Below, piece by piece: positions 8,964 to 17,066 of a stretch of 59,109 bases of DNA; position 1 is the first letter of the stretch, and each line of letters begins with the position of its first letter. Both the position numbers and the translations under genes were made by a program. Origin of the DNA: Sphingobacteriaceae bacterium (GTDB lineage: Bacteria > Bacteroidota > Bacteroidia > B-17B0 > Aurantibacillaceae); contig CANKBS010000022.1 in assembly GCA_947480015.1 (NCBI GenBank), positions 1-59,109 of the forward strand. Reading direction: 5' to 3'. Under the pieces are notes generated by a model. It worked only from the letters and a program-made list of their open reading frames with translations, ran no database searches and had not been told where the DNA came from.

Positions 8964-9491
8964 ATGTTATCACCTCAAGTAAGTAAAGCTTTAAATAAGC
9001 AAATTGAATTAGAAGGGTTTTCCTCACAATATTATTTAGCTATGGCCAGCTGGGCTGAAACACAAGGCTTGAATGGTGTGTCGGCTTTTTTATATCATCA
9101 CTCAGATGAAGAACGCTTGCATATGCTAAAGCTGGTGCGCTTTGTGAACGAGCGCGGTGGACATGGCGTGGTTCCCGCATTAAAACAACCACCGGTAACT
9201 TTTAAATCGGTTAAAGCCGTTTTTGAAGAGATTTTAAAACATGAAATGACTGTTACTGCCGATATTAATGGATTGGTGGATGCCACTCTAAAAGAAAAAG
9301 ATTATACCACACATAACTTTTTACAATGGTACGTAAGCGAACAAATAGAAGAAGAGGCTTTGGCAAGACAAATTGTAGATAAATTAAAACTGATTGGAAA
9401 CGATAAAGGTGGTTTGTACTTTTTTGATCGCGACTTAGAAGCCATGGCAAAAGTTGAAGCCGCAAAAGAGACCACAGACAAGAAAAAATAA
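8964..9491 (+). CDS. Bacterial non-haem ferritin
   Basis: The 175-residue four-helix protein aligns along its length with FtnA-type ferritins. The ferroxidase ligands sit at the same numbers as in E. coli FtnA: Glu17, Glu50 and His53 (in LEGFSSQYYLAMASWAE and HHSDEERLHM), with further acidic residues in the third helix (EILKHE) and QIEEE in the fourth. It would oxidise and store iron as a 24-mer in the cytoplasm. The gene has its own -7 element and an intrinsic terminator, so it is probably a single-gene unit. Confidence 0.94.
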   Translation: MLSPQVSKALNKQIELEGFSSQYYLAMASWAETQGLNGVSAFLYHHSDEERLHMLKLVRFVNERGGHGVVPALKQPPVTFKSVKAVFEEILKHEMTVTADINGLVDATLKEKDYTTHNFLQWYVSEQIEEEALARQIVDKLKLIGNDKGGLYFFDRDLEAMAKVEAAKETTDKKK

Positions 9492-9510
9492 GGCTTTATT
9501 TAACTAAGGA

Positions 9511-9795
9511 TTATTTAGTAACGAAGACGTAAACGTCTTCGTTTTCCTTTTTCATTAAGTACTGCTCGCGCGAAAAGGTTTCGAGACTTTTTTTATTGGT
9601 TCGCAAATCGTTTAAATTCACTTTGTTATTCTCAATTTCAGCCAGGTAATAATTCTTATCCTTTTCGAGCTTTTTACACTTTTGAATTAATTCGTACTGG
9701 GTAAACACATCGTTTTTATCAAAAAACACTAGCCAAACAACCAGTCCAATGATCGTTAAAATATACTTATTACGAATAATCTTTATTAAAAACAT
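9511..9795 (-). CDS. Septum formation initiator family protein (DivIC/FtsB-like)
   Basis: The small bitopic protein begins MFLIKIIRNKYILTIIGLVVWLVFF, a single membrane helix, followed by a coiled coil (YELIQKCKKLEKDKNYYLAEIENNKVNLNDL) and a short C-terminal strand (VYVFVTK). This is the standard FtsB/DivIC layout; these proteins bridge divisome subunits FtsQ and FtsL. I prefer the ATG at 9795 over one ten codons upstream (9825) because family members begin close to the helix. Length is 94 residues. It converges on the ferritin gene and is divergent from the L,D-transpeptidase-like gene 61 bases away. Confidence 0.85.
   Translation of the reverse strand: MFLIKIIRNKYILTIIGLVVWLVFFDKNDVFTQYELIQKCKKLEKDKNYYLAEIENNKVNLNDLRTNKKSLETFSREQYLMKKENEDVYVFVTK
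9520..9553 (+). terminator. Intrinsic terminator of ferritin, embedded in the 3' coding end of the opposite gene
   Basis: A perfect 10-bp stem (AACGAAGACG at 9520-9529, CGTCTTCGTT at 9534-9543) with a TAAA loop is followed by a T-rich tract (TTTTCCTTTTT). It reads as a terminator on the plus strand, 28 bases after the ferritin stop. The same bases encode the last residues (ENEDVYVFV) of the convergent DivIC/FtsB-like gene. Confidence 0.8.
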
Positions 9796-9855
9796 GTTAT
9801 TTTTATAGTGAAATAGCTCTCTCAAATTTAAAGCTTTCGTTTTTTTTTATCCCGC

Positions 9856-10605
9856 ATGCTTAAAAAGATTATCACTATATGCCTGTTAGTTTGTTTTGGA
9901 CTTTGTTTTTCCTTTCAACAAGCCGGTTTTAAAGCCATTCAATTAAAGAATAGTAGGGTTAAAACAGCTTATAAGAATAAATGGGCCGACTTAGAAAGTA
10001 CCTTAAAATCAAAAAAGATTGATCCGCATCAATTTGACCTCTTTATTCGCGTGACTAAACAAGAAGCCATTGTTGAAGCTTGGGTGAAGAATAAATCGGA
10101 CATTACTTATCAGAAATTGAAGAGTTTTGGCGTTTGTGCTAGTAGCGGTTCCCTAGGTCCAAAAAGAAGGCAGGGTGATGGCCAAGTTCCTGAAGGTTTT
10201 TATGAAATCACCGCGTTTCAGCCCAACAGTAATTATCATTTGGCGTTAAAAGTTGGCTATCCTAACAAAAGTGATCGTAAAAAAGCTTTAAGCGCCGATC
10301 CCGGTGGAGATATTATGATTCATGGCAATTGTGTCACCATTGGCTGTATCCCCATTCAGGATGGTCCAATTGAGGAATTATACGTGTTAGCTACCGAAGC
10401 TAAAAATGCGGGGGGGAGTATTCATACCTATATTTTTCCCTTTGCCTTAAACGAAAAAAAGCTTGAAGAACACCGCGCTTTTAATAAAGAAACACAAGAC
10501 TTTTGGAAAAATTTAAAAAAAGCTTTCAATTACTTTGAATTAAATCATAGCTTGCCGAGCATTAGCATTGATAGTAGTGGTAATTATGTAATTGCCACAA
10601 AATAA
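9856..10605 (+). CDS. YkuD-fold L,D-transpeptidase-like protein, YafK/DpaA type
   Basis: After a signal peptide (cleavage near residues 20-25) the protein carries a YkuD-fold catalytic core with HGNCVTIGCIPI; His156 and Cys164 fit the active site. The HGxCxxxGC spacing matches the YafK branch. E. coli YafK (DpaA/LdtF) cleaves Braun lipoprotein from peptidoglycan rather than forming cross-links, so a peptidoglycan hydrolase or transferase role in the periplasm is likely; which reaction applies here is not known. It is followed after two bases by the DUF4296 lipoprotein gene, so the two are probably co-transcribed. Confidence 0.85.
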   Translation: MLKKIITICLLVCFGLCFSFQQAGFKAIQLKNSRVKTAYKNKWADLESTLKSKKIDPHQFDLFIRVTKQEAIVEAWVKNKSDITYQKLKSFGVCASSGSLGPKRRQGDGQVPEGFYEITAFQPNSNYHLALKVGYPNKSDRKKALSADPGGDIMIHGNCVTIGCIPIQDGPIEELYVLATEAKNAGGSIHTYIFPFALNEKKLEEHRAFNKETQDFWKNLKKAFNYFELNHSLPSISIDSSGNYVIATK

Positions 10606-10607
10606 AT

Positions 10608-10997
10608 ATGAAAAACTTTTCTGCTTATATCTTTGTTTCTTTATTCGCTCTTATCCTAATCGTGAGTGCCTGCGCCTCAAAAGAAGAAAGAGAAACAAAA
10701 GTGCCTCTTGAAATACTGGATGAGAAGTTGTTTACCGAAATACTAAGTGATTTTGCCTTAGCTGAAAGTGCGGTAAACCTTAATATTAAAGCTTCCAATT
10801 TAAGTAAAACCGATTCGGTTTATGCCTTCGATCCATTAAAAGATCACAAGGTTCGTGTTTCGCAATTTGATTCTGCCCTTGTGTTTTACGCCAATCATGC
10901 TGAGTTGTACAAACGGGTTTACGAAAATGTATTAGTAAGTTTAAGCGAATTTCAAACTAAAAGAACCAACAGTCCTAAGGATACGGTTTCCAAATAA
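10608..10997 (+). CDS. DUF4296 putative lipoprotein
   Basis: This 129-residue protein has a lipoprotein signal peptide with cysteine in VSACASKEE. It then has the DUF4296 pattern: VPLEILDEKLFTEILSDFALAESAVN followed by the VSQFDSALVFYANHAELYKRVYENVLVSL segment. Function is unknown; the family is restricted to Bacteroidota. The TAA at 10995 is in the same frame as the recombinase-like fragment that begins immediately after it, suggesting that the fragment landed at or drifted to the very end of this gene. Confidence 0.85.
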   Translation: MKNFSAYIFVSLFALILIVSACASKEERETKVPLEILDEKLFTEILSDFALAESAVNLNIKASNLSKTDSVYAFDPLKDHKVRVSQFDSALVFYANHAELYKRVYENVLVSLSEFQTKRTNSPKDTVSK

Positions 10998-11666
10998 GGA
11001 ACTTTTCAAAGTTACCGTTGTTTAAGTAAAACAACATGTTTGTCTGATTTGACTGATATGTTAATGGCACTAAATCAAAGTCGGAATTATGAAAAACTAA
11101 TTCCTTTAGTATACGAAAGCCAAAAAAGCAAACTGGAGAAAGTCCTTGTAAAAATAGAATCGGATAATTTACTTGGAGTATACGACTCAATTGAGATATA
11201 TAAAGGTGTTAAACGAGACCTCACTGCACAATACAGATTAATTAAAACATTCATTGAAACTATAAAGGCAGAACTTACCCAATTAAGGAACCATCAATTA
11301 TGGTTGGATTGGATCGACCAATTTGGTGTGGAGTTTAATAACACCGATAATTTAAGTGAGACCAAAAAGAAGCGATTAATTAATGGGGTGGTAAAAGACA
11401 TTTTGGTTAATTACGACCAAGCGCAAAAACTGCATCGTGTGCGAGTGAATTTCAGGTTGCCCGTGCTTCGGAGCGTGGGCGAAATTCTGCGAGCAGATAA
11501 TGCGGTTTTGAAGCGGGTTGGAATTACACCAAATAAGGCTGAAACCATTGAAAACACAGGGGTACCAGACACTGTATCTTCGGCATCATTCTACCGTTAC
11601 ACTCTTGGCCAAATTACGTGGCTGATCAACATTACAACCGCGCATCACAGCTATGTGATACGATAA
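10998..11666 (+). pseudogene. C-terminal remnant of a serine recombinase
   Basis: The open frame runs from just after the DUF4296 stop. TTG at 11040 is the first usable start, but no N-terminal catalytic domain is present. The helical part followed by LSETKKKRLINGVVKDILV and HRVRVNFRLPVL matches the far C-terminal tail of Bacteroidota site-specific serine recombinases (coiled coil, then I-V-x-Y-D...H-x-V-x-x-F-R-L-P). The resolvase catalytic serine domain and most of the zinc-ribbon part are missing. The last 27 codons run antisense into the 3' end of glmS. It is almost certainly a leftover from an excised or decayed mobile element. Confidence 0.65.
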
Positions 11667-13430
11667 GAGTTGTAAAGGGATAACCGAAATAAGTGGCACT
11701 AAAAACTCATCCGTTTCGGGTATTTCAATTGTAAAATCGGCCATGGCCTTTACTTCTTTGTCACCCGAAGTAACCACCGCTGTAATTCTCCCTTTGCGTG
11801 CTTTTACTTCTTGAATGTTACTGACTACTTTTTCGTAATTAGCGCCTTTGGTAGCAATAACAAACACCGGCATTTCATTATCTATCAAAGCAATGGGTCC
11901 ATGTTTCATTTCAGCAGCCGGATACCCTTCAGCGTGTATGTAGGAAATCTCTTTTAATTTTAAGGCGCCTTCTAGCGCTACCGGGAATGATACGCCACGG
12001 CCTAAATACAGGGCGTTTCGGCTATCTTTATACACCTGTGCAATGTCACGCAATTTATCGTTTAGTTTTAAAACCTCCTCAATTTTTGAAGGAATGGATT
12101 CCATTTCGTATAACAACTGACGGTAGCGACTTTCGGCCATAGTGCCTCGCACCTTAGCCATGTGTAAAGCCATAAGCGTTAACACCGTTACCTGAGCGGT
12201 AAAGGCTTTGGTTGAGGCTACACCAATTTCGGGACCGGCATGGGTATAACTTCCTCCGTGCGTTGCACGAGCAATCGACGAGCCTACAACATTGCATATT
12301 CCAAGTACTGTAGCGCCTTTCGATTTTGCTAATTCAACTGCGGCAAGCGTGTCGGCGGTTTCACCACTTTGTGAAATGGCAATTACAATATCATCGGGAT
12401 AAATAATTGGATTACGGTATCTAAACTCTGAAGCATATTCTACCTCAACGGGCACTCTGGCAAACTCTTCAAACAAATATTCGCCAACCAAACACGCATG
12501 CCAAGAGGTGCCACAAGCAACAAAAATAATTCGTTTAGCTTTTTCAAATTTCTTTTCGTGTTCAACAATGCCACCCATTTTGATTTCACCTTCAGAAGCC
12601 ATCAAACGCCCACGCATACTATCGAGTACCGAACGTGGCTGTTCATATATTTCCTTTAGCATAAAGTGGTCGTAACCACCCTTCTCAATAGATTCGAGTT
12701 CTAAGGTAAGTTGTTGAACGTATGGGGTAATTTCTTTGTCCTTTAAATTTCTAATCTTTAATTCTTGCCCTTTACGCAAAATGGCCACCTGCTCATCGTC
12801 GAGATAAACCACGTTTTTTGTGTATTCAATAATAGGCGAAGCGTCGGAGGCGATAAAAAAATCATCAGCGCCAATACCAATAACCATGGGACTGCCCTTT
12901 TTTGCTGCCACAATAGTATCAGGATCGTTTTTATCGAGCACCACAATGGCATAAGCGCCAATAACCTGACGCAAAGCTGCTTGCACAGCGTGACCCATTT
13001 TCATACCTTCATGTAACTGAATGTCTTCAATGAGATGAATTAATACTTCGGTGTCGGTTTCCGAAAGAAAAGTATGTCCACGCTTAATCAAGCCTTCTTT
13101 TATAGAAGCGTAATTTTCGATGATACCATTATGAATCATCACCAAATTTTTGGTTTGTGAATAATGTGGGTGTGAATTCACATCGTTCGGCTCACCATGC
13201 GTAGCCCAACGGGTGTGCCCAATACCAACATTTCCACTGGTATCCTGATCTATTACAAAATTTAGTAACTCCGAAACCTTACCCTTTTTCTTAAAAACAT
13301 TTAGGCTTCCTTTTTTGTTAATCATGGCCACCCCGGCACTATCGTAACCGCGATATTCTAAGCGTTGCAAGCCTTTTATTAAAATCGGGTAGGCTTCTCT
13401 GTTACCCACATATGCTACTATTCCACACAT
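11586..13430 (-). CDS. glmS: Glutamine--fructose-6-phosphate aminotransferase (isomerizing)
   Basis: The 614-residue enzyme has an N-terminal class II glutamine amidotransferase domain (MCGIVAYVG, with Cys2 becoming the catalytic N-terminal cysteine, and GIGHTRWATHG). Two sugar isomerase (SIS) domains follow (VACGTSWHA, SQSGETADT, LGRGVSFPVALEGALKLKEISYIHAEGY), ending in DQPRNLAKSVTVE. It makes glucosamine-6-phosphate, the first committed step to UDP-GlcNAc for peptidoglycan and lipid A. The length is full. The 3' end, the attTn7 target in many bacteria, abuts a recombinase remnant on the other strand. Confidence 0.98.
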   Translation of the reverse strand: MCGIVAYVGNREAYPILIKGLQRLEYRGYDSAGVAMINKKGSLNVFKKKGKVSELLNFVIDQDTSGNVGIGHTRWATHGEPNDVNSHPHYSQTKNLVMIHNGIIENYASIKEGLIKRGHTFLSETDTEVLIHLIEDIQLHEGMKMGHAVQAALRQVIGAYAIVVLDKNDPDTIVAAKKGSPMVIGIGADDFFIASDASPIIEYTKNVVYLDDEQVAILRKGQELKIRNLKDKEITPYVQQLTLELESIEKGGYDHFMLKEIYEQPRSVLDSMRGRLMASEGEIKMGGIVEHEKKFEKAKRIIFVACGTSWHACLVGEYLFEEFARVPVEVEYASEFRYRNPIIYPDDIVIAISQSGETADTLAAVELAKSKGATVLGICNVVGSSIARATHGGSYTHAGPEIGVASTKAFTAQVTVLTLMALHMAKVRGTMAESRYRQLLYEMESIPSKIEEVLKLNDKLRDIAQVYKDSRNALYLGRGVSFPVALEGALKLKEISYIHAEGYPAAEMKHGPIALIDNEMPVFVIATKGANYEKVVSNIQEVKARKGRITAVVTSGDKEVKAMADFTIEIPETDEFLVPLISVIPLQLLSYHIAVMRGCNVDQPRNLAKSVTVE

Positions 13431-13476
13431 AAATGAAACAAATTAATTCATTACTTAAAATTAAAGATAGATGTTT

Positions 13477-15099
13477 TTAGCCTATCATTTGCAGAAAACT
13501 AATCTCCTTGCCGGTTAAAAAACGGTGTTTGCCTCGGGGCAGATCCTTTTTCGTAAGTCCCGCAAATACCACGCGATCGAGCTTTAAAATATCATAGCCC
13601 AAGTGTTCGAAAATACGACGTACAATGCGATTACGCCCACTGTGAATCTCAATGCCCACTTCTTTTTTTCCTTCACCAACAAAGGCAAGATCATCGGCTT
13701 TAACAACACCATCCTCTAACTCAAGTCCTTCTATAATGGCTTTAAAATCTTCGGGCTTTAAGCCTTTATTTAAGCTTACATGGTATACTTTTTTTATACC
13801 GAATTTTGGATGTGTTAGTTTTGTTGTCATCTCACCATCGTTGGTGAATAACAATAAACCGGTTGTGTTTCTGTCTAGTCTTCCTACCGGGTAGATGCGC
13901 TCTCTGCAGGCGCCACTTACCAATTCCATAACCGTTTTACGCTCCTTTGGATCGTCAACAGTAGTAATATAATCTTTAGGTTTGTTGAGTAACAGATACA
14001 CTTTTTTCTCTGTTCTTACCGAGGCATCCCCAAAGGTTACTTTATCCGTTGGGTTTACTTTAGCGCCCAGCGTGGCAACCACCACGCCATTCACTTTTAC
14101 CACGCCACTTAAAATCAGGTTATCTGCCTCGCGACGAGAAGCCACGCCGGCATTAGATAAATATTTATTCAAACGAATCAATCCATCAGAGCTGGCTTGT
14201 TTTTTAACTGGTGCCGGACCTCTTTGTTTTTTAGCATCGAAGCGCTGATTTTGTGAAAAGGCTTTGCCCTCTTCAAACTCATCGTATTTTACACGACGGG
14301 TATCATCACCTTCGGTAACTTTACGCGGTTTGGTTAAACGGCGTTTAGGTGATTTATTGCCATCAGAGCCCGGTTTATCTCGATGCCCGCCTTCTGGTTT
14401 TTTAAATTTGGCGAACCCATCATCCTTATTAAACGGTTTTTTGTATGGCTTTTTGTCTTTTGAATCAGACGCTCTCCTGCGCGGTTTGTCGGCAGAACTG
14501 CTGTCCTTATCAAAATCCTTCTTAAAAGGCTTACGTTCTTCTGAATCAGAAAAAACACGTTTTGGTCGCTCGCTACTTCTTTCTTCGCGATCAGAGCTAA
14601 ATTCACGGTTAAATGGTTTGCGTTCGTCTGAACCCGAAAAACTACGCTTTGGGCGCTCACTGTTCTTTTCTTCGCGATCGCCGCCAAACTCACGTTTAAA
14701 TGGCTTGCGCTCTTCTGAACCCGAAAAACTGCGCTTTGGCTTATCCCCGTATTTTGAATCTTTGTTTGTACCAAACGATTTTTTAAATGGTTTCTTTTCA
14801 TCTGAATCGCTAAAAGCACGTTTCGGACGGTCGCTATAAGAGGGCTTATCTTTCGAAAAATCTTTCTTGAAGGGTTTGCGCTCATCCGATCCGATGTAGG
14901 TTCTGCGTGGCTTTTCGGTGCCGGCAGGCCCTTTATCATCGCGATAACTTTTATTTTTGGTGAACGAGCGTTTTGTTTTATAATTTAGGGGTTTTGATTT
15001 TTCTCCACCCTCCGAAGCCCTTTTAGGCTTGCGGTTAGGGCCGCCTCTGCCCGATCTGCCCTTGTTTTCTGATTCAGATCTATTGTCGAATTTACTCAT
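13477..15099 (-). CDS. RluB/RsuA-family pseudouridine synthase with long repetitive basic N-terminal arm
   Basis: Residues about 306-540 form the enzyme. It has an S4 RNA-binding domain (IRLNKYLSNAGVASRREAD) and the RsuA/RluB catalytic domain with GRLDRNTTGLLLFTNDGE, where the aspartate (about residue 409) is the nucleophile, and a C-terminal RNRIVRRIFEHLGY motif. This branch modifies 23S or 16S rRNA. The first 300 residues are low-complexity, rich in K, R, S, D and E, and contain five to six near-repeats of 27-29 residues built on RPKRSFSGSDERKPF. Such basic arms are common in Bacteroidota RluB proteins and probably bind RNA or ribosomal precursors. It lies 46 bases upstream of glmS on the same strand. 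Confidence 0.92.
   Translation of the reverse strand: MSKFDNRSESENKGRSGRGGPNRKPKRASEGGEKSKPLNYKTKRSFTKNKSYRDDKGPAGTEKPRRTYIGSDERKPFKKDFSKDKPSYSDRPKRAFSDSDEKKPFKKSFGTNKDSKYGDKPKRSFSGSEERKPFKREFGGDREEKNSERPKRSFSGSDERKPFNREFSSDREERSSERPKRVFSDSEERKPFKKDFDKDSSSADKPRRRASDSKDKKPYKKPFNKDDGFAKFKKPEGGHRDKPGSDGNKSPKRRLTKPRKVTEGDDTRRVKYDEFEEGKAFSQNQRFDAKKQRGPAPVKKQASSDGLIRLNKYLSNAGVASRREADNLILSGVVKVNGVVVATLGAKVNPTDKVTFGDASVRTEKKVYLLLNKPKDYITTVDDPKERKTVMELVSGACRERIYPVGRLDRNTTGLLLFTNDGEMTTKLTHPKFGIKKVYHVSLNKGLKPEDFKAIIEGLELEDGVVKADDLAFVGEGKKEVGIEIHSGRNRIVRRIFEHLGYDILKLDRVVFAGLTKKDLPRGKHRFLTGKEISFLQMIG
14401..14913 (-). repeat. In-frame tandem repeat, about 87-bp unit, inside the pseudouridine synthase gene
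   Basis: Codons for residues about 63-233 repeat a 29-residue unit (RPKRxFSxSxERKPFKxxF plus a variable charged linker). Three central copies are exactly 29 residues; outer copies are 27-28 and more diverged. The copy number is likely to vary by recombination between strains. Confidence 0.75.
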
Positions 15100-15113
15100 G
15101 TTACAAATTTAGT

Positions 15114-15482
15114 TTACTTTAATTTCGGATAAAATGCATCCTCCAAATGTTTTACAGTATGATTGTTATTATTCTGAAGGATTGCAATGATGTCAAATCT
15201 GGCTTCTAAATCAAGATTTTTTTGAATCATATACTGACCTGCTGCTGCAATCAAAAACTTCTGCTTTTGTTTGGTGACGAATACTTCCGGCTCCCCAAAG
15301 ATATCACTTTTTCGGGTTTTAACCTCAACAAATACAACGCATTGGTCTTTTTTAGCGATTATGTCAACCTCTAGCTTTTTATAGCGCCAATTTGCTTCCA
15401 AAATGACATACCCCTGTTTTACAAGATGTGCTCTTGCAATGTATTCGCCATGGTCGCCTATTTTTTTAGAACTATTTTGCAT
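15114..15482 (-). CDS. YraN family protein (UPF0102)
   Basis: The protein is 122 residues, the usual family length, and shows the nuclease-like core: KIGDHGEYIARAHLVKQGY, then NWRYKKLEVDIIAKKDQCVVFVEVKTRKS. The E...D...EVK residues match the restriction-endonuclease-like (PD-(D/E)XK) fold. The cellular role is not settled. It sits 14 bases upstream of the pseudouridine synthase gene on the same strand, so an operon is likely. Confidence 0.93.
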   Translation of the reverse strand: MQNSSKKIGDHGEYIARAHLVKQGYVILEANWRYKKLEVDIIAKKDQCVVFVEVKTRKSDIFGEPEVFVTKQKQKFLIAAAGQYMIQKNLDLEARFDIIAILQNNNNHTVKHLEDAFYPKLK

Positions 15483-15610
15483 TAAATTATTTGTTCTATA
15501 CTAAAATACATAAATTAGTGTTCTGAAATAAAAGAAATTTTATAATCTGAATTGCACATACGATTGGTTTTAAAAGTTGAACTATCAGCAGTTTATTAAA
15601 AACAAACCCT

Positions 15611-16252
15611 ATGAAAAAAATCTTAATGTTCGCCTTTGTGTTTTTTAGTTTAACAACCTTACTGGCACAGGGTTTCAGTGGCACTATTGAATTTAAATAC
15701 GGCACGCAAAAAGACACCACGCTGAATGTTTATATGGTAAAAAATAAATTGGTTAGACTCGACCAATACGGTAAAAAAAATCCGACCAATATTGAAGGCG
15801 GATTTATTTTTAACATACCCGCCGGTGAGGTTAAGTTCTTAAATCCAAAGCGTAAAGTTTGGGGGCTTCAAATAAGCGAAACGCCACAAATTATTAGAGG
15901 CGTATGTGTTGTAATTAAGGGGGCCGCGACTAAAACCATTGCAGGATACAAGTGCAGCGAATACACGGTAAAAAACGCTGAAGAAAACACGGTAATTACT
16001 TATTGGATTGCAGATGGTAAGTTTACTTTTTTCTCGCCGCTCGTTAAATTATGGAACCGAAAAGATAAACAAAGTATCTATTTCGGACAAATTAAAAACA
16101 TTGGCGAAGGCAGCATGCCACTGCTAAGTGAAGAGAGGCAACTAACCGATGGTAAATTATTAACCAAGCTGGAGGTTAGCAAAATAAATACAAGCGCACC
16201 AGACGAATCGGCATTTGCTATCCCAGCAGGCTACAATAAACTCGATCAATAG
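15611..16252 (+). CDS. DUF4412-type secreted protein
   Basis: A signal peptide (MKKILMFAFVFFSLTTLLAQ) is followed by a lipocalin/LolA-like beta-rich domain: GTIEFKYGTQKDTTLNVYMVKNKLVRLDQYG, then IAGYKCSEYTVKN and ITYWIADGK, ending FAIPAGYNKLD. These blocks are the DUF4412 signature. The role is unknown; the fold suggests binding of a hydrophobic ligand in the periplasm. A second, dead member of the family lies at 34.1-34.9 kb. A strong terminator follows at 16274, so it is a single-gene unit. Confidence 0.75.
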   Translation: MKKILMFAFVFFSLTTLLAQGFSGTIEFKYGTQKDTTLNVYMVKNKLVRLDQYGKKNPTNIEGGFIFNIPAGEVKFLNPKRKVWGLQISETPQIIRGVCVVIKGAATKTIAGYKCSEYTVKNAEENTVITYWIADGKFTFFSPLVKLWNRKDKQSIYFGQIKNIGEGSMPLLSEERQLTDGKLLTKLEVSKINTSAPDESAFAIPAGYNKLDQ

Positions 16253-16273
16253 TCTCGTTTTGTTTTTAGTTAG

Positions 16274-16296
16274 AAGGGCCTTAGTGGCCCTTTTTT
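16274..16296 (+). terminator. Rho-independent terminator after the DUF4412 gene
   Basis: AAGGGCC (16274-16280) pairs perfectly with GGCCCTT (16286-16292) around a TTAGT loop, and a run of T follows to 16296. Confidence 0.85.
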
Positions 16297-16339
16297 ATGC
16301 GCATTCTGAACAAATAAGCTTCAACTCTGTTGTCAGTTT

Positions 16340-16798
16340 ATGTTACATAAAATAGAAGTTAAACAATTTATTAAATCCGATCTGGAAACGGTTTGGAATT
16401 TTATTAGTTCGCCAAAAAATCTTTCTAAAATAACACCGGCTCATATGGGATTTCATATTCTGGATGATTCGGATATTTCGGCGATGTACCCGGGTCAGAT
16501 AATTGAATATCACATTTCCCCATTTGCGGGCATTAAAATGAAATGGGTTACTGAAATAACACATGTAAAAGAAAAAGAATTTTTTGTTGATGAGCAACGC
16601 TTTGGCCCTTATGCATTCTGGCATCATAAACATTTTATTAAAGAGGTTTCTGGCGGTGTAGAAATGCGTGACACCGTGCATTACAAAGCTCCTTTTGGTT
16701 TTCTGGGCAAACTCGTTAATAGCATTTTCATTAAAAAACAATTAAAGGTCATATTCGCCTACCGTTATCAAAAAATGGAAGAGCTTTTTAATACTTAA
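16340..16798 (+). CDS. SRPBCC (START-like) ligand-binding family protein
   Basis: The 152-residue protein has the helix-grip pattern of SRPBCC proteins: an opening KIEVKQFIKSDLETVWNFISSPKNLSKITP, a beta-sheet core with IIEYHISPFAGIKMKWVTEI, RFGPYAFWHHKHFI and the long C-terminal helix FIKKQLKVIFAYRYQKMEELF. These bind hydrophobic small molecules or act as accessory enzymes; no catalytic residues can be assigned. It starts a tight plus-strand cluster with a small ORF, an SDR protein and a flavin reductase (gaps of 1 base, an overlap and 2 bases). Confidence 0.85.
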   Translation: MLHKIEVKQFIKSDLETVWNFISSPKNLSKITPAHMGFHILDDSDISAMYPGQIIEYHISPFAGIKMKWVTEITHVKEKEFFVDEQRFGPYAFWHHKHFIKEVSGGVEMRDTVHYKAPFGFLGKLVNSIFIKKQLKVIFAYRYQKMEELFNT

Positions 16799-16799
16799 T

Positions 16800-17066
16800 A
16801 TGGAAGAGGGGTTTCAATATTGTTATTACAGCGGTCTACCTTCTCCTCTAGCCTATATGGAGCAATATTCAGAACCCTTAGAAATGAATGAAACTGAGCG
16901 CCTATTGCTTTCAAAAGTGCTTTGTGTATGTGGTGACAAAAGATTAATTCGTATAAAAGCTTGGTCACAAAATCAGTCAAAAACTGCCTTACAGAGGCTT
17001 TTGAGAAAAAATAAAATAAATCAAAAACATGGCAAATACATATTTATTCGCAGGAGCCTCCAGTAA
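16800..17066 (+). CDS. Small hypothetical protein between SRPBCC and SDR genes
   Basis: An 88-codon frame begins with ATG one base after the SRPBCC stop, consistent with translational coupling, and overlaps the SDR start by 38 bases. The protein has no signal peptide. It has a Tyr/Pro-rich start (EEGFQYCYYSGLPSPLAYMEQ) and a basic C-terminus. I recognise no family. It may be a degraded gene, since its tail runs into the next gene in another frame. Confidence 0.4.
   Translation: MEEGFQYCYYSGLPSPLAYMEQYSEPLEMNETERLLLSKVLCVCGDKRLIRIKAWSQNQSKTALQRLLRKNKINQKHGKYIFIRRSLQ

Noticed and set aside
14264-14839. 191-codon plus-strand ORF rich in Ser/Leu/Arg
   Set aside because: It is the antisense shadow of the repeat arm of the pseudouridine synthase.
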